Origin: Scolanthus callimorphus
Lineage: Eukaryota > Cnidaria > Anthozoa > Actiniaria > Edwardsiidae
NCBI GenBank assembly: GCA_033964015.1
Contig: CM066915.1
Location: 1,364,001-1,428,000 of the forward strand
DNA: 64,000 nucleotides
Direction of reading: 5' to 3'
The notes under the pieces are model-generated. The model saw only the letters and a program-made list of their open reading frames with translations. It was not told the DNA's origin and ran no database searches. Of this stretch, positions 1 through 10,466 are shown piece after piece; within the stretch, counting starts at the first letter, position 1, and every line of letters begins with the position of its first letter. Position numbers and translations under genes: made by a program.

Positions 1-1
1 T

Positions 2-217
2 ACTAATAAGAGTGAGAGAGGGGAGAAAAGAGAACATAGGATATCTGAGGGGGGAGGGGACGTGGAAATGGGTGTGGTCAGGGTGAAGGAGGAGGGTGAC
101 AAGGGGGAGAGTAACCATGACCAAACTGTTGTGAGGAGAATGGAGGATGGAGACACTAGAGAGGTTATCATAACAGAGGAAAAGGAACAGCCGATGGACG
201 AAGGAGATATGGACTAG
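2..217 (+). CDS. 3' terminal coding exon of an unidentified gene (partial)
   Basis: An open frame enters from the left edge and ends in TAG at 215-217. The 71 visible residues are strongly charged, rich in Glu, Asp, Lys, Arg and Gly, and end in an acidic tail (MDEGDMD). No domain is recognisable and there is no hydrophobic segment, so an intrinsically disordered C-terminus of a cytosolic or nuclear protein is likely. Support comes from the clean frame up to the window edge, a coding-like composition unlike the T-rich DNA after the stop, and a canonical poly(A) signal about 450 bp downstream. No splice acceptor is visible, so the exon starts outside the window. The gene cannot be named from this fragment. 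Confidence 0.5.
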   Translation, partial: TNKSERGEKREHRISEGGGDVEMGVVRVKEEGDKGESNHDQTVVRRMEDGDTREVIITEEKEQPMDEGDMD

Positions 218-670
218 TGTGAGTGTGTTTGATGTTAGTTTTGTATGTTTGTTATTGTTCTGTTTTGTTGTGTACAGTTTGTAGCATGCAGTTTGATTTG
301 TGTTCATGTTTGTGCAGTATGGAATTTTTGCCAGTTTTGCATAGCAAATTCTATATGGCTGTGAGTATGTTTGTCTGCCATCTGTTTGGTTTTATGTCTC
401 CCATTTTGTAACTTGTCCTGTTGTGTATGTTTTTGTGTGTGACTGCTATACAGTATGGATTTCTGACAGTTTCATGTAGTTAATTCTATATGTCTGTCAG
501 TATCTTGTTTGCCTGAAAGCAGTTTTTGTGTCTTGTATCATGTTACTTGTCCTGTTATGCATGCTTCAATTTTGTAATTGCCTGACACATGTACAGTACT
601 CATATCTTCTTAAATCTTGTGCTTTGTTGTTAAGTATGTGAAAGGAAGCATTTCTTTCTTTCTTTCTTTC

Positions 671-676
671 AATAAA
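671..676 (+). terminator. Poly(A) signal AATAAA
   Basis: AATAAA follows directly on a (TTTC)n run at about 651-670 and lies about 450 bp after the stop of the left-edge gene. It probably ends that gene's 3' UTR, which is T/G-rich from 218 onward. Confidence 0.5.
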
Positions 677-1640
677 CACTTGGAAACCAATTTTATTTAC
701 CGTACATACAGTTTGTTGAGTTTTACACTCCATTTTCACCTACATTGCCATTTATAGCCTCACATAATATGCATAGACATCTCCAAGTATAAACTGATTA
801 GGATTCAAGTCAAATAAGCACTTGCTCTGCGATATAGCAGTTATCTATCCGGATCTTCTCAACTTGCCTTAGGCCTAGGACATCTAATTACGCCGGCTTA
901 ATCATGAGCCATTCCTAATGCAAACGATGAGACTCCTTGTCTAGACAAGTTGAGAAGATCCAGATAGTCAACTGTCATAACAAATGACAATTAACTTTAA
1001 TGTCTTAGTTCGTGTATGTATAAAACGTCCTGCACTTTAGGTGTTGGCAGAAACGTGAGACTTCGTACGTTTGCTTTTTTGAAGAACGATGAAAAGATAT
1101 ATGAGATGGCCAACATAACGTAACACAACTACCTGACCGCAAGGGCATCCTAAGCCTAGTTTTCATGTATGCATTAGCAGACATTCATTAGCTTAGATGC
1201 CTGGTTTCAGTGGCAAATATGTTTTGGATATTATTACGTTTTTTAACCCGTTTCAACCTATCTAAAAAATATGTATTAGTTGGAATAAGCCTAACATTTT
1301 GGTTTCTGAAAGCCTCAACGCTTTCTGTGAGTGCTGATTTGTTCATGTAACCATTTATGAGACCCCTAGTCCACCTGGCCTTACATTTGCCCCAGAAAAC
1401 ACCAGTTGAAATTTTACACTTTTTACAGTGGCTTCAGCAATCATGGCATGCCATACAATGGTTTGTTTAGAAATTTCTACAGGGTAGCCAAAGAATAACT
1501 CATTCATTTCATTTCATACGTTGGCAGCCTTGCCTTTGTGTGTGTAATGTGCTGACAGTTAAACGTGCTTGTTGTGTGTGTTTTTTTGCAGCCAAATAAT
1601 TGTGTCGCGCAGGGAATTTTCAAAACTTGGTTTGATTGTA
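677..1640. other. Non-coding stretch with a short inverted repeat
   Basis: No coding frame is supportable. At about 837-866 and 948-977 there are inverted arms of about 30 bp (containing GGATCTTCTCAACTTG and its complement) around an 80-bp spacer, typical of a small MITE. The rest is AT-rich DNA with nothing recognised. Confidence 0.4.
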
Positions 1641-1644
1641 CGTA

Positions 1645-1812
1645 TTTCTGTCCCGCCAGTCAGACCATCTGGACCAATCAGATCCTTGCCTTTTTTCGCC
1701 TGCGGCAGTCGACTGGGTTTTCGTCGCGACAGAAAGCCAGTCAACTGCACTGGTGAAACAAGTCAAGAACCTCATTGGCTTAGAGGGTTTGACTGACGGG
1801 ACAGAAAACTCC
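1645..1812. mobile_element. Foldback/MITE-like element, family also at 41.8 kb
   Basis: The ends are inverted: CTGTCCCGCCAGTCAGACC-like on the left, and its complement near GGTTTGACTGACGGGACAG on the right. The centre contains GTCGACTGG and CCAGTCAACTGCACT. A diverged relative lies at about 41812-41975, so this is a dispersed family. Short ORFs on both strands here are by-products of the inverted symmetry. Confidence 0.5.
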
Positions 1813-2330
1813 CAAGTCCCCAAACAAAACGCGAGGTTTTGAAAATGCGAACACGGATTTAGCTGTAAAGTGAAATTTTGTGTACCAGTATGGTATTGTG
1901 CAATTCAGGCGTTTGAATGTGATATGACTGTCGCTGTGTGTATAGTTGTGTATTTTGTCCTGTAAAAGTCAGCAGGAAATTAGAAGACTTTCATGTGAGA
2001 AGTGCTGTAAATTAAACGTAGAAGATTGTCATTGGACATCCGAAGAGACAATGAGAGCAATTCAATTTATTATGTCTGACAACCTTCTTTTTTATACTGT
2101 TTATTGGAATTCCCCGTTTTTCTTTGCTAAGATTGTAAACAACAAAACAGTGCGAACCCAGTGTACATTCTGCTTGGAGAGGAAAATGCCAATAAAAGAT
2201 TCCAGAATTTGAAAAACAAGTGGTGCTGTGTTATTGTATTATTGTTTTCCAATTTGTACTGCGATTCTCATTATTTCTCGGAAATTCAATGGGAATTCAA
2301 GTACCAACCGATAAAAAACGTTTAGGCTTC

Positions 2331-3080
2331 AGGCCTAGGTGGTAAAACGGGCAGCAAAAACGCTCAACTTGTCTTGCAACATTGTTGCAAAACGAGTTGA
2401 ATAGCGATACTGCGCGTTTTACCACCTGACAAACAGATCGGCATGTTGCAGAGCGACATAGTGTTGCAGAAAGTAGAAGTCCGTCCTGTACTTTTTGCAA
2501 CAAAAGTACTTATTTATCGTACGTATTTATCGTACTTATCATATTTATTGTACGTATTTATCAAACTTGCAACATGCCGATTTGTTGCGAGACAAGTTGT
2601 TTGGTTGGGTGGTAAAACGCGCAGCATCGCTCTTCAGCATCGTTTTGAAACAATGTTGAATGATTTTGTTGCCCGTATTACCTCGCCTTTAGAGCTGGAA
2701 TGATCCTTGCCATGGCAGCAAAAACCCTCAATTTTGTCCCGCAACATTGTTGCAAAGTGAGTTGAAGAGCGATGCTGCGCGTTTAAAAGGCGAGGTAAAC
2801 TGGGCAACAAAATCGCTCAACTTGTCGAAGAGCGATGCTGCGCGTTTTACTGACCAAACAACTTGTCTCGCAAGTTTCCTTCGCGGTCGTAAAACGAGCA
2901 ACGAGAAGTTTTGTTGCAAAAAGTAGGACGGGTTTTTACTTTCTACAACACTATACGTGCCAATTTGTTGCTAGAAAGTTAAGGTACTGTAAAACGTGCA
3001 GCATCGCTCTTCAACTCGTTTTGCAACAATGTTGCGGGACAAGTTGAGCGTTTTTGCTGCTCGTTTTACCACCTAGGCCT
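2331..3080. mobile_element. Long-TIR element of the GTTGCAACAA family
   Basis: Both ends carry GGCCTAGGTGGTAAAACG followed by GCAGCAAAAACGCTCAACTTG in inverted orientation, with arms of roughly 90 bp. Internally the same motifs recur (near 2590-2860), suggesting nested insertion of related copies. Related TTGCGCGACAAGTTG-type sequence occurs at 3400-3560, 39170-39350, 51785-52245 and 60636-61085. It codes for nothing. Confidence 0.55.
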
Positions 3081-5070
3081 TTCTACTTTGCGCAACAAAG
3101 GTTTTTGATCGATGTTTTGCGTTTTCCACCACCAGATCCAAAGCTGCAACGCAACGAAAACTATGTTTCTCAAAGTAGACCCGCGTTTTAATTTGCTTTG
3201 CGCAACTTAACCAGACAACAAATGTTTTGCTGGGTGACAAGTTTCGTTCACTGGCCGGGAAAATGCGCTACATTGATCCAAATCTTGCGTATGTGAGACA
3301 TAATAATACACGTAACATTGCTGCGTTGCAAATCGGCAACAAAAGAGTTGTAGAGTTGCAGAAAGTAGAAGTTCGCCCTAGTTTTTGCAACAAAACGTCT
3401 CGTCGTTGTTCGTTTTACCACCGCAAATTTGGTTCGCAACAAATTTGTGATTGTTGCAAGACAAGTTGTTTGTCAGGTGGTAAAACGCGCAGCTTCGCTC
3501 TTCAACTCGTTTTGCAACAATGTTGCGCGACAGGATGAGCGATTTTGTTGCCCGTTTTACCTCCCAAGGCATTCAACACAACTGTTAAACAACTTCGCTC
3601 AACTTGGTCAATGGTCAATTGGGCAACATCGATCAAAACCTTGCAACGCAACTTTGCGAGACAAGTTTATGTATTTTCCCCAACAACCAAATTTGTCCTG
3701 AAGTAAAACGTTTGTTGAGAGTGACTCCGAAACGCTCCGTCCAAGAACGATAGCGTGAACGGCTATGGGGAATTTGAGTTATGCTTTGTGTAAAATTTTA
3801 GATTGTTAAATTTCTAAAAAAATAATTGGCTTAGTCAGCAAATCATGGCCTTCTGATTGGTTGAAATTTGTTTTTGACCGATGTCGTAGCGAAATACTTC
3901 GTTTGCAGTGCTGAATTCTTTCCGAATATGTCTTCCGGATATTTCCTAGCATTTCGTTGCTCCAAGAAGAAAATCGAGTGTGAGCATCACTAGACGACCA
4001 CTGTTTCCGCGACCCTATTGTTTCCGCTATAGTCAAACAGTGTAAATGAATTGCATTTTATTATTCATTCAACCAAGGAGGTTTCTCATAATAAAACCTT
4101 CTTGTTTAAACACATTTTAAACAAGCACAGAAATACATAAATTACTTTAGACACGCCTTTTAAAAACCGCCCTTATTGTCGACGCGTGAAAACAAAATTT
4201 GGTTGTCGAACCACAATGTTTGCCCGTCCAACTTTCGTTGTTCGTTTGTGACAGGAAATATAAAGTAGAATGGAAAATGTTCTTTGTTTGAATTCTTCCT
4301 GACTGAAAAACTCTTTCGACCTCCGAAAAATCATGTTTTTGTTTGAATAAAAAAACATTTTCCATCTTCGAAATATCGACTGTATTTTGATCGGCTGTCA
4401 AAACTTTGAACTTTGTTTTTGTCGCGCGTGGTGACAGTTAGATGTACTATACAATATTTTAGCTTGGCATTTGCCTTCTTCTTGATACAGAGTGGAACTG
4501 TTTGTGGCCAAAGCAAAACACAAGATAGAACATTGAACAGACTCACAATATTTACAAAATGTTTGGTTCTTTGAAACTGGACGGGACTGATGTAAAATGT
4601 AACATTATGGTGGAATCCTACAAAGCATGTAGCTACATCAGTCTGTATATTTGAGTTATTCTGGTAGTGTATACACACCTGGAATATGTCTTCTTTGCAG
4701 GCAAACTTAAGCTGAATTGATTGAATCAGTGGCATTTTGGTGTCTACATGAGTGCTGGTGAAATGCCAAAGAGTTCACTTTTCAGAGCGATTGCTGCAAT
4801 TTCTCTCCCCTTGTGGCAACCAAGATTAAGTTGAGTGATCTGTGAGAACTGACGCACCATCTTGTTTATTTGGTTCTGAGACTGATCAATCTTTGTGCCT
4901 TTTCATTTTTCCCCTTCTTCAAGGTTTGCTCCTGTACTTTCTTGTTCAGCCTGAATCGTTTGCTACATTCTTTGTTCTTCTCTTGTCTTTTCTTTTTCTT
5001 CATTGCTTTGCGCATCTATCAAATAAGACACAAATAATGGAATTTTATTTCTCTTGCTTTTTGTTCCTTA
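3081..5070. other. Repeat-derived and unassigned DNA
   Basis: 3081-3720 is a degraded continuation of the GTTGCAACAA family (a TIR-like piece at about 3400-3560). From 3720 to 5070 there is no recognisable gene. The longest open frame (minus, 4331-4735) has no family features and poor coding character, so it is not called. Confidence 0.4.
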
Positions 5071-5075
5071 TGGTA

Positions 5076-5509
5076 CAGTAAAAACCCGCATAAAAGAACA
5101 GGTGTTTTGGGGAATCAGGCTGATTTTGTTCTTGTATATTGGGTGTCTTCTGCAAATCAGCCTGAAAATGTTCTTAAGGTGTTCTTAAAGTTGTTTCTTA
5201 ACATCAAATACTAGTGATTGGTAGAAAGGTGACAGTCATTTAGTAACAACAATTAGTTGTTAAGTCTAAAAAACAATTGCTAAATGTACCCTGGAATTCC
5301 TGCTGTAGAACTGTGTGTGCATGGTCTAGCACATCATATTGATCTCCTGCACACAGTGGGTTACTGTACACGAATCTAACTGGCAGCAATTTTTTTTATA
5401 CAAGAACAATTTTCATTTTTCAGGCTGCATGTGTTCTTATGTACCTTTTTGACCAAATTTCAGCCTGAATGTTCTTAAACCACATGTTCTTTTATGCGGG
5501 TTTTTACTG
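5076..5509. mobile_element. Tc1/mariner-type MITE
   Basis: The TIRs read CAGTAAAAACCCGCATAAAA at the left end and its complement at the right end (TTTTATGCGGGTTTTTACTG). Each is flanked by TA (5074-5075 and 5510-5511), the mariner target duplication. The interior is non-coding and repeats the GTTCTTAA and CAGCCTGAA motifs. At about 434 bp it is too short for a transposase, so it is non-autonomous. Confidence 0.7.
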
Positions 5510-5975
5510 TATCTTAATGTACCTGCGCCGTGGCGTCAGGTTTTCAAGTGGTCCGGTTGATTATGTAAGATTATAATTGTTTGGATGAAAAGTCGTCAGT
5601 TCGAAACAGGACTATCCAGACTGGTGGTACTTTACTGGTGGGCACAGCCCTGGAACTGTGGATGGGGGTGATCTGGGAGGCTTCAGGCCATCACCCCAAT
5701 ATTACAGATTTCACTGAACCATGCAGTGGTCTACGATTCCGCCCGCCCAGGCTCATGTTTTTGTCTGCATTCATTTCTCCACAAGCTCATGTGTTCTTGA
5801 AAATAACAGTCACGAATGAGTCAAAATCAAAACTTGCCTGTTACAATCTTGAAACTGAAAGCAAAGCGACTTTAAATGTGCCACAGCAGAACTGATGGCT
5901 TTTTCCAAAATATTTCGAGACCTGAGCCAGGTCTTCCACGTTCAAAGAAGTGGTTGATCAAAGAAAATCTTGTGT

Positions 5976-6035
5976 AAAATGTTTTCCATACCCCCACCAT
6001 AAAAGCCCCATACCCCCACCATAAAAGCCCCACTA

Positions 6036-6064
<29 letters not shown>
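5976..6064. repeat. Direct repeat ending in a 30-bp C tract
   Basis: Two copies of CATACCCCCACCATAAAAGC precede an uninterrupted run of about 30 C at 6035-6064. The CATACCCCC motif and nearby GGAATTTC words belong to the TTCCAGAAA-ended element family found throughout the window. The tract length is likely unstable and may be mis-sequenced. Confidence 0.5.
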
Positions 6065-6067
<3 letters not shown>

Positions 6068-6402
6068 CGGATTTCCAGTGAAGTGACTGTATGGGAAATA
6101 ACAGATGCCTCCATCTCCCAGCAATTTACAATTCTTTCTGTGGCAGGAAAATGGATCTTTTCCCAAAGTACATAATGGAGGGGAGGGGGGTCCCCACTAC
6201 CCTGGAAATTCCATGTTACCTCTGGAAATGCAGCTCCCTTTCTTTGAGAAAACACCCTTGGGAAAGTGGTAAAAAGACCCCTGACCCCTGGAATTTCTAA
6301 ACTCCGAACAGAGAAAATTTCTTCCCATCCACCACATGGAGCCTGTATCTCTCTTGAAAACCTTCTGGGAAATGGATTTTGATACTCCAAATCATGAAGC
6401 AG

Positions 6403-6674
6403 TCACCCCTTAAAGTCATACCTGCTCCAAATACATTTCCTGGTCACGCTCATCGTATCACCCTTTGTATTCACGTTAGGGTATATATTTGCCCAGGGAT
6501 ATGGTGGGTAGACAATGACCCCATTTTCTCCCACACTGCTGGTGCTCTGAGGCTGGGTCTCTAAGACTGTGTGTGAGGATGAGGATGAGGGGACTGCTTC
6601 ATTGGTTTGTTGCCATTGCATTCCTTGTGGGAGGTATGTGGGCGCATCCACACTTGTAGGATATTTCTCAGACG
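6403..6674 (-). CDS. Candidate terminal coding exon, unknown gene
   Basis: On the minus strand a pyrimidine-rich tract and CAG end at 6675. The following frame (entered with 2 leftover bases) stays open for 90 codons to TGA at 6403. The translation is Ser/Gln/Thr/Pro-rich, including YPPYPWANIYPN and a short Ser run, and reads more like protein than neighbouring ORFs. No upstream exon was found and no family is recognised. It could equally be a chance ORF in repeat-rich DNA, so this is tentative. Confidence 0.25.
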
Positions 6675-7225
6675 CTGAACGGAAAAATATAATAGAAAGC
6701 AAAAATGAAGATGACAATCTTCAAATACAATGAGCCAAACAGTGAAAACTTTTTGTTCCTGCGAAAAGGAAATACGCCATCGAGGGGAATTGCCTTATAA
6801 TTCCCCCACAACCACCTCTAGAATTTCTGTATTAATGGTCGGAATATTATATAAACATATCTATGTCTACTGGTGAATGTTTCGCAGAGATTAACAGGTG
6901 TAGGCCCCTCCATCCCTGTAATTTTCAGTTCCATAGGGTTTCTAGGAAAAATGGGGAATAAAACTGAGCGGTACCCAGACAAAAGGACGTCGCTAATGGC
7001 CGACCGAAGATAAATGTTGAAATATAAATACTTTTATTAAGCCGTGCATATCAGAGTTTTGTCGACAACTGTACTGATTGTGAACTTGGTCAAAATTGGG
7101 AAAACGAATAAATCAAAATGGGCCACCGAAAAAAGAGACACACGCCTAAATCGAGGAATGCTCACTGGCACTTAGAATTTTTTTCTAAACAAGCGCTCAC
7201 CTACAGAAATGAAAAAAAGAATTAT

Positions 7226-7300
7226 GAAAATCATCAGGGTTCGAACCTGTAACTTTCCAGTTACTATACCCAAACCCTAACCACTACGCTATGAGTGAAT
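7226..7300 (-). ncRNA. tRNA-like sequence (tRNA pseudogene or SINE head)
   Basis: The minus strand shows a perfect Pol III A box (TAGCGTAGTGG) and a B box (GGTTCGAACCC) separated by exactly 33 nt, the spacing of a normal tRNA gene. The T arm pairs in 4 of 5 positions, but I could not fold a proper anticodon stem or a 7-bp acceptor stem. It is therefore better seen as a tRNA-derived SINE head or decayed tRNA than a working gene. No poly(A) or SINE tail was recognised. Confidence 0.4.
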
Positions 7301-7801
7301 TCGCTGGTTCGGACAGCTCGTTTTATTGATTACGTACCTTAATAGTATTAATCTTTAATAGAACGAGGCATATACTATAAAAATATACTAAAACGATGTA
7401 TTAATCCTTATCCTGACTAGTAGTCTTGATAGTTCAGATATTTTGAATGTTTTTAGGTCAATTTGAAGTAATATTATCAAAAATATCGTTAAATTATTCA
7501 TGGTGAGCATTCCTCCATTAGGAATGACGAAAAAGAGATGATTTCGAGGCAAACTGAAAATGATGAACTTTACATTCCATCTAATGTTCTTCTATGGTTC
7601 ATCTAAAATCTTTCTTAAAGTGTTCTCTAGGTCTCTAGCTAAGCTACAACTTCAAGAGGTGGGAGTGAAATGACTAAACCTTTCTTTCTATTTTTCTCAC
7701 CGAACAATGCATGTTGCTGCCCTTCGCTCGAAAATTTATTCGGCGAAACTTGATCTTGGAGAAGCCATTGTTGCTTGTGTTTAAACTTGAAAAACTCTCC
7801 G

Positions 7802-8246
7802 TCAACCAATTCCAGAATCGTCTGAGGTTTCGGATAATACACTTACACGTCTGTAAGGAGAAAAATGCAAAGTTAAAGAGAAAATAGGTAAGTAGTTTGC
7901 GCAACAAAACCTAAAATAAAATATAAAATTTCCATGCCACAAAAAACTGCAGCTCTCGGTTCGCAACGGTAACAATTTTAAAATCCTGCCAGTGAAAGCT
8001 ACTTACAGTCCTTGGTCGTCTGGAAACTGCGTTTTCAAAGGTGTGTAGTTGTCAGTCAAATTAGTAGACGCATTGGTTTCTTCGACTTCTAAGTTGCAAA
8101 AATCAAGGTCATCTGAAAATGAACTCTCAATCATGAAATCTGAAAGAGAGGTGCTTGTACATTTCAGCTTGTTGTCGCTTTCTTTTTGACTTCCGGCGTC
8201 TCCATGGCCGTTTTCCGATGCTTGGAAGGCGGGACCACCTTTTGTT
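7802..8246 (-). CDS. Two 3' exons of an unidentified acidic-protein gene
   Basis: Minus-strand exons at 8246-8007 (acceptor ATACAG, donor GTAAGT) and 7850-7802 (acceptor CTTACAG) join in phase and end at TGA 7804-7802. The product segment is Ser/Asp/Glu/Thr-rich (SSFSDDLDFCNLEVEE) and finishes with SVLSETSDDSGIG. The DSG context could be a phosphorylation site, but that is inference. There is no in-frame ATG before the acceptor, since the open frame farther upstream begins at TTG, so at least one 5' exon is missing. A different frame across the last exon is also open for about 60 codons and cannot be excluded. The family is not recognised. It faces away from the gene starting at 8865. Confidence 0.4.
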
Positions 8247-8422
8247 CTGTATGACCAAACGCAAGGGGTAGGCCAGTTTAAAGAAAAGACATACAAGTGA
8301 ACAAGAAAGTTGTTGCTACTAAAATTGCAACGTTCTTCTTGTTCTCCCTGGTTGAAACTCCGTCCCGTTTGTTTTTCAAATGGCCTTGGCCCTGATTGGC
8401 TAGTCTCACACCTCTTATCCAA

Positions 8423-8864
8423 TCAAAATAGTTTATCCACCGTCAATTATATTTCATGCACTTCAATGGCTTTATTTCAAATAAATGCGATTTTTATCCA
8501 CAAATAACGAGCACAGAAGTTAGCATTTACTCATATGTGAATAATCTCTTATCCTACGATTTTAGAAAGCTTGTTTTGCAAAAAGTTTGACTGCTAAAGG
8601 TAATATTTGGCAATTTTTATATTTCCTTTGGTCTTCCTGTGGAAAAACGCGCGCGCTTGCACGCGGCGGGAAAATGTTTCCCTGCAAAATGATTTGGTTT
8701 CTCTCATTTTTCACGTCTTTTTGAACTGTCAATTTTTGCTTCGCGAGACTAAACGCTCTAAAAATGGAAACCATTTGATGCAAAGTGTCAGGCAGAATAG
8801 AATTGTCTAACAAGCATTTAAAACCGAGGAAAATTCCTTTTTTGAGAGTCAAAAGAGCTGAATT
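8423..8864. promoter_or_regulatory. Putative divergent promoter interval
   Basis: This interval lies between the minus-strand acidic-protein gene and the plus-strand gene at 8865. CCAAT-type words (CCAATCAGGGCC on the minus strand, near 8400) are present and no TATA box is obvious. Shared promoter use is inferred from the head-to-head layout only. Confidence 0.3.
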
Positions 8865-10466
8865 ATGGAGAAAGGAGACCAACGTTGCGTTCATCCAGAT
8901 CACAAAATATTGGCAGATGAAATGTGGAAATCTTACGTTTGCCAGAAAAATGTTCACTACGATTATGATTTCAGGTAAAACAGATTTTTATTCATTGAAA
9001 TAAACGTGTTTAGCTATTTTAAAACGTTTTAAAAACTCAATTTGACAACGTGTTTCCTCTTTTGTCATGTTTTGCAACATTGTTTGTCTCTCTTCAGTCA
9101 GTATTTTTTCCTGTTTGCAGACGATTAAACTTTCAAACGTGTTTTCTCTGCAGCTATTATGGCGGTGGATCATTCGAGGAGAATGATTTGGAAGACATTG
9201 ATTCCCTTTTTAATGTGGAGGCTGAGGTGCCAGAGATTCTTATTGATCCATGCCATGTTAGACAAGAAGACATAGATTATGATGGCGATGATATCTTTGA
9301 CTTCTTGGATCTACATGTCCATGGCTTGAATGATGATACAAGTACATCCCTTCTTGAAAATGGTAAAGTGTTATTAAAGTGTTGTCCTGGTTGGAGAGAT
9401 CTAAAGTGATTCCACATGTTTTACAACATGGATGTGGTGTGTGTGTTGGGACGATGGGTGTCGTGTGTGTTGGGTGGGGGAGGGTGAATGTCAGAGAACA
9501 TCAGGGTTTTCAAGCAGGTTATAGCGGCATGTCAAATGTCATGCCAAAATGTAGGTTTGGCAGGCCAAAATGAATACCCAAAGATCTTATAATATGTTTT
9601 CAGACTAGCTACATAGCTTCTCAAACATCTTTTCTCAATGCATGATTCCAGAAAAAAATCCATAACCCCCTCGTGCAATGACCCCACATCTCCATGTTTT
9701 TCTGGAATTACAGAACAGAAAAAAATGCTAGCGGTTCATAATTGGCATTAGAATAGGGATGGCCCACTGCCTTCATTCAATCATTTTACTTCACAGATAT
9801 CAGTGATGACTCCAATTGTACTACAACTTCTTCAAGCACAAAAAGCCAATTCCTAGACAAGGCAGGCCATGAAACAATGGTAGATGAATCAGTTCATCCT
9901 AACAAGGTACCATATCATTATAACAATGTGTGGTTCCAGAAAATATCCATACCCCCTCCACGGAAGGGTGTTGAAAAGTGACTCCCCCACCCCTCTGGAA
10001 TTTCCAAGGAAAAATACAGTATTTGTATGGAAATGATCAGGTAAATTGACCCCTCTGGAATTTCCACTGCCCTTCTGTAGGGGGGTATGGATAATTTCTG
10101 GAACCAAACAATATTTTTGTTGCTGCCGAAAGTATGTAGTCACACAGCATAAGAGAACCCAAGGGCCCTGCCCCTCATTGTTTAGACCTAGGGTTATCAT
10201 GGTTATTGCATCTACATAGGCCTGATCATGACAACCAGGGTTGAGCTTAGATTTGATCTTTGTTAAGGAAAAAGGAATGGCGTTTCCAGAGAATATCTTT
10301 ACCCCCATACCATGTTAACTAAAGAACAAAAACTGCTTTTAACTTATTTTTACACTTTGTCCTTTTTCATGGTTAGGAAGTAGCTAGCAAACACAAGAAA
10401 AGAAGGCGGCACTGCTTCAACCACAGTTCAAAGAAAAAAAGAAAACAGAAGCTCAAGAAGGTGTAA
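8865..10466 (+). CDS. Small unrecognised nuclear-type protein, 4 exons, 172 aa
   Basis: The exons are 8865-8974 (ATG), 9154-9362, 9797-9906 and 10377-10466 (TAA). All junctions are GT-AG and the phases are continuous (519 nt). The N-terminus (MEKGDQRCVHPDHK) has a few Cys and His. The middle is very acidic (EENDLEDIDSLFN, then DIDYDGDDIFDFLDL), followed by a Ser/Thr stretch. The C-terminus is a basic block (KHKKRRRH, then KKRKQKLKK) that looks like a bipartite nuclear localisation signal. This acidic-then-basic layout suggests a nuclear or chromatin-associated protein, but no known family is recognised. A splice from AAG at 10460 (GTGTAA) into a further exon is possible, but reading through to the stop two codons later is simpler. 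Intron 3 holds a TIR element. Confidence 0.6.
9928..10106. mobile_element. TTCCAGAAA-TIR element (family member 1)
   Basis: Inverted ends read TGGTTCCAGAAAATATCCAT and its complement (ATGGATAATTTCTGGAACCA). Internal words CCCCTCTGGAATTTCCA and GATCAGGTAAATTGACCCC recur in every copy. Related copies are at 17930-18052, 46758-46945, 47617-47812, 55532-55747 and 56419-56633. The element is non-coding, with C/G-rich subterminal tracts of variable length. Confidence 0.65.

Noticed and set aside
4331..4735. 134-codon minus-strand ORF
   Set aside because: There are no recognisable domain features, signal peptide or splice context, and the composition is AT-driven. Length alone is not enough.
5872..6390. 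172-codon minus-strand ORF with a poly-glycine run
   Set aside because: The glycines are the 30-bp C tract on the opposite strand; the rest is TTCCAGAAA-family repeat DNA.
8247..8422. Start of the minus-strand acidic gene at 8422
   Set aside because: The codon there is TTG, not ATG, and the region includes intron-like pyrimidine-rich DNA ending in CATACAG, so a missing 5' exon is more likely.
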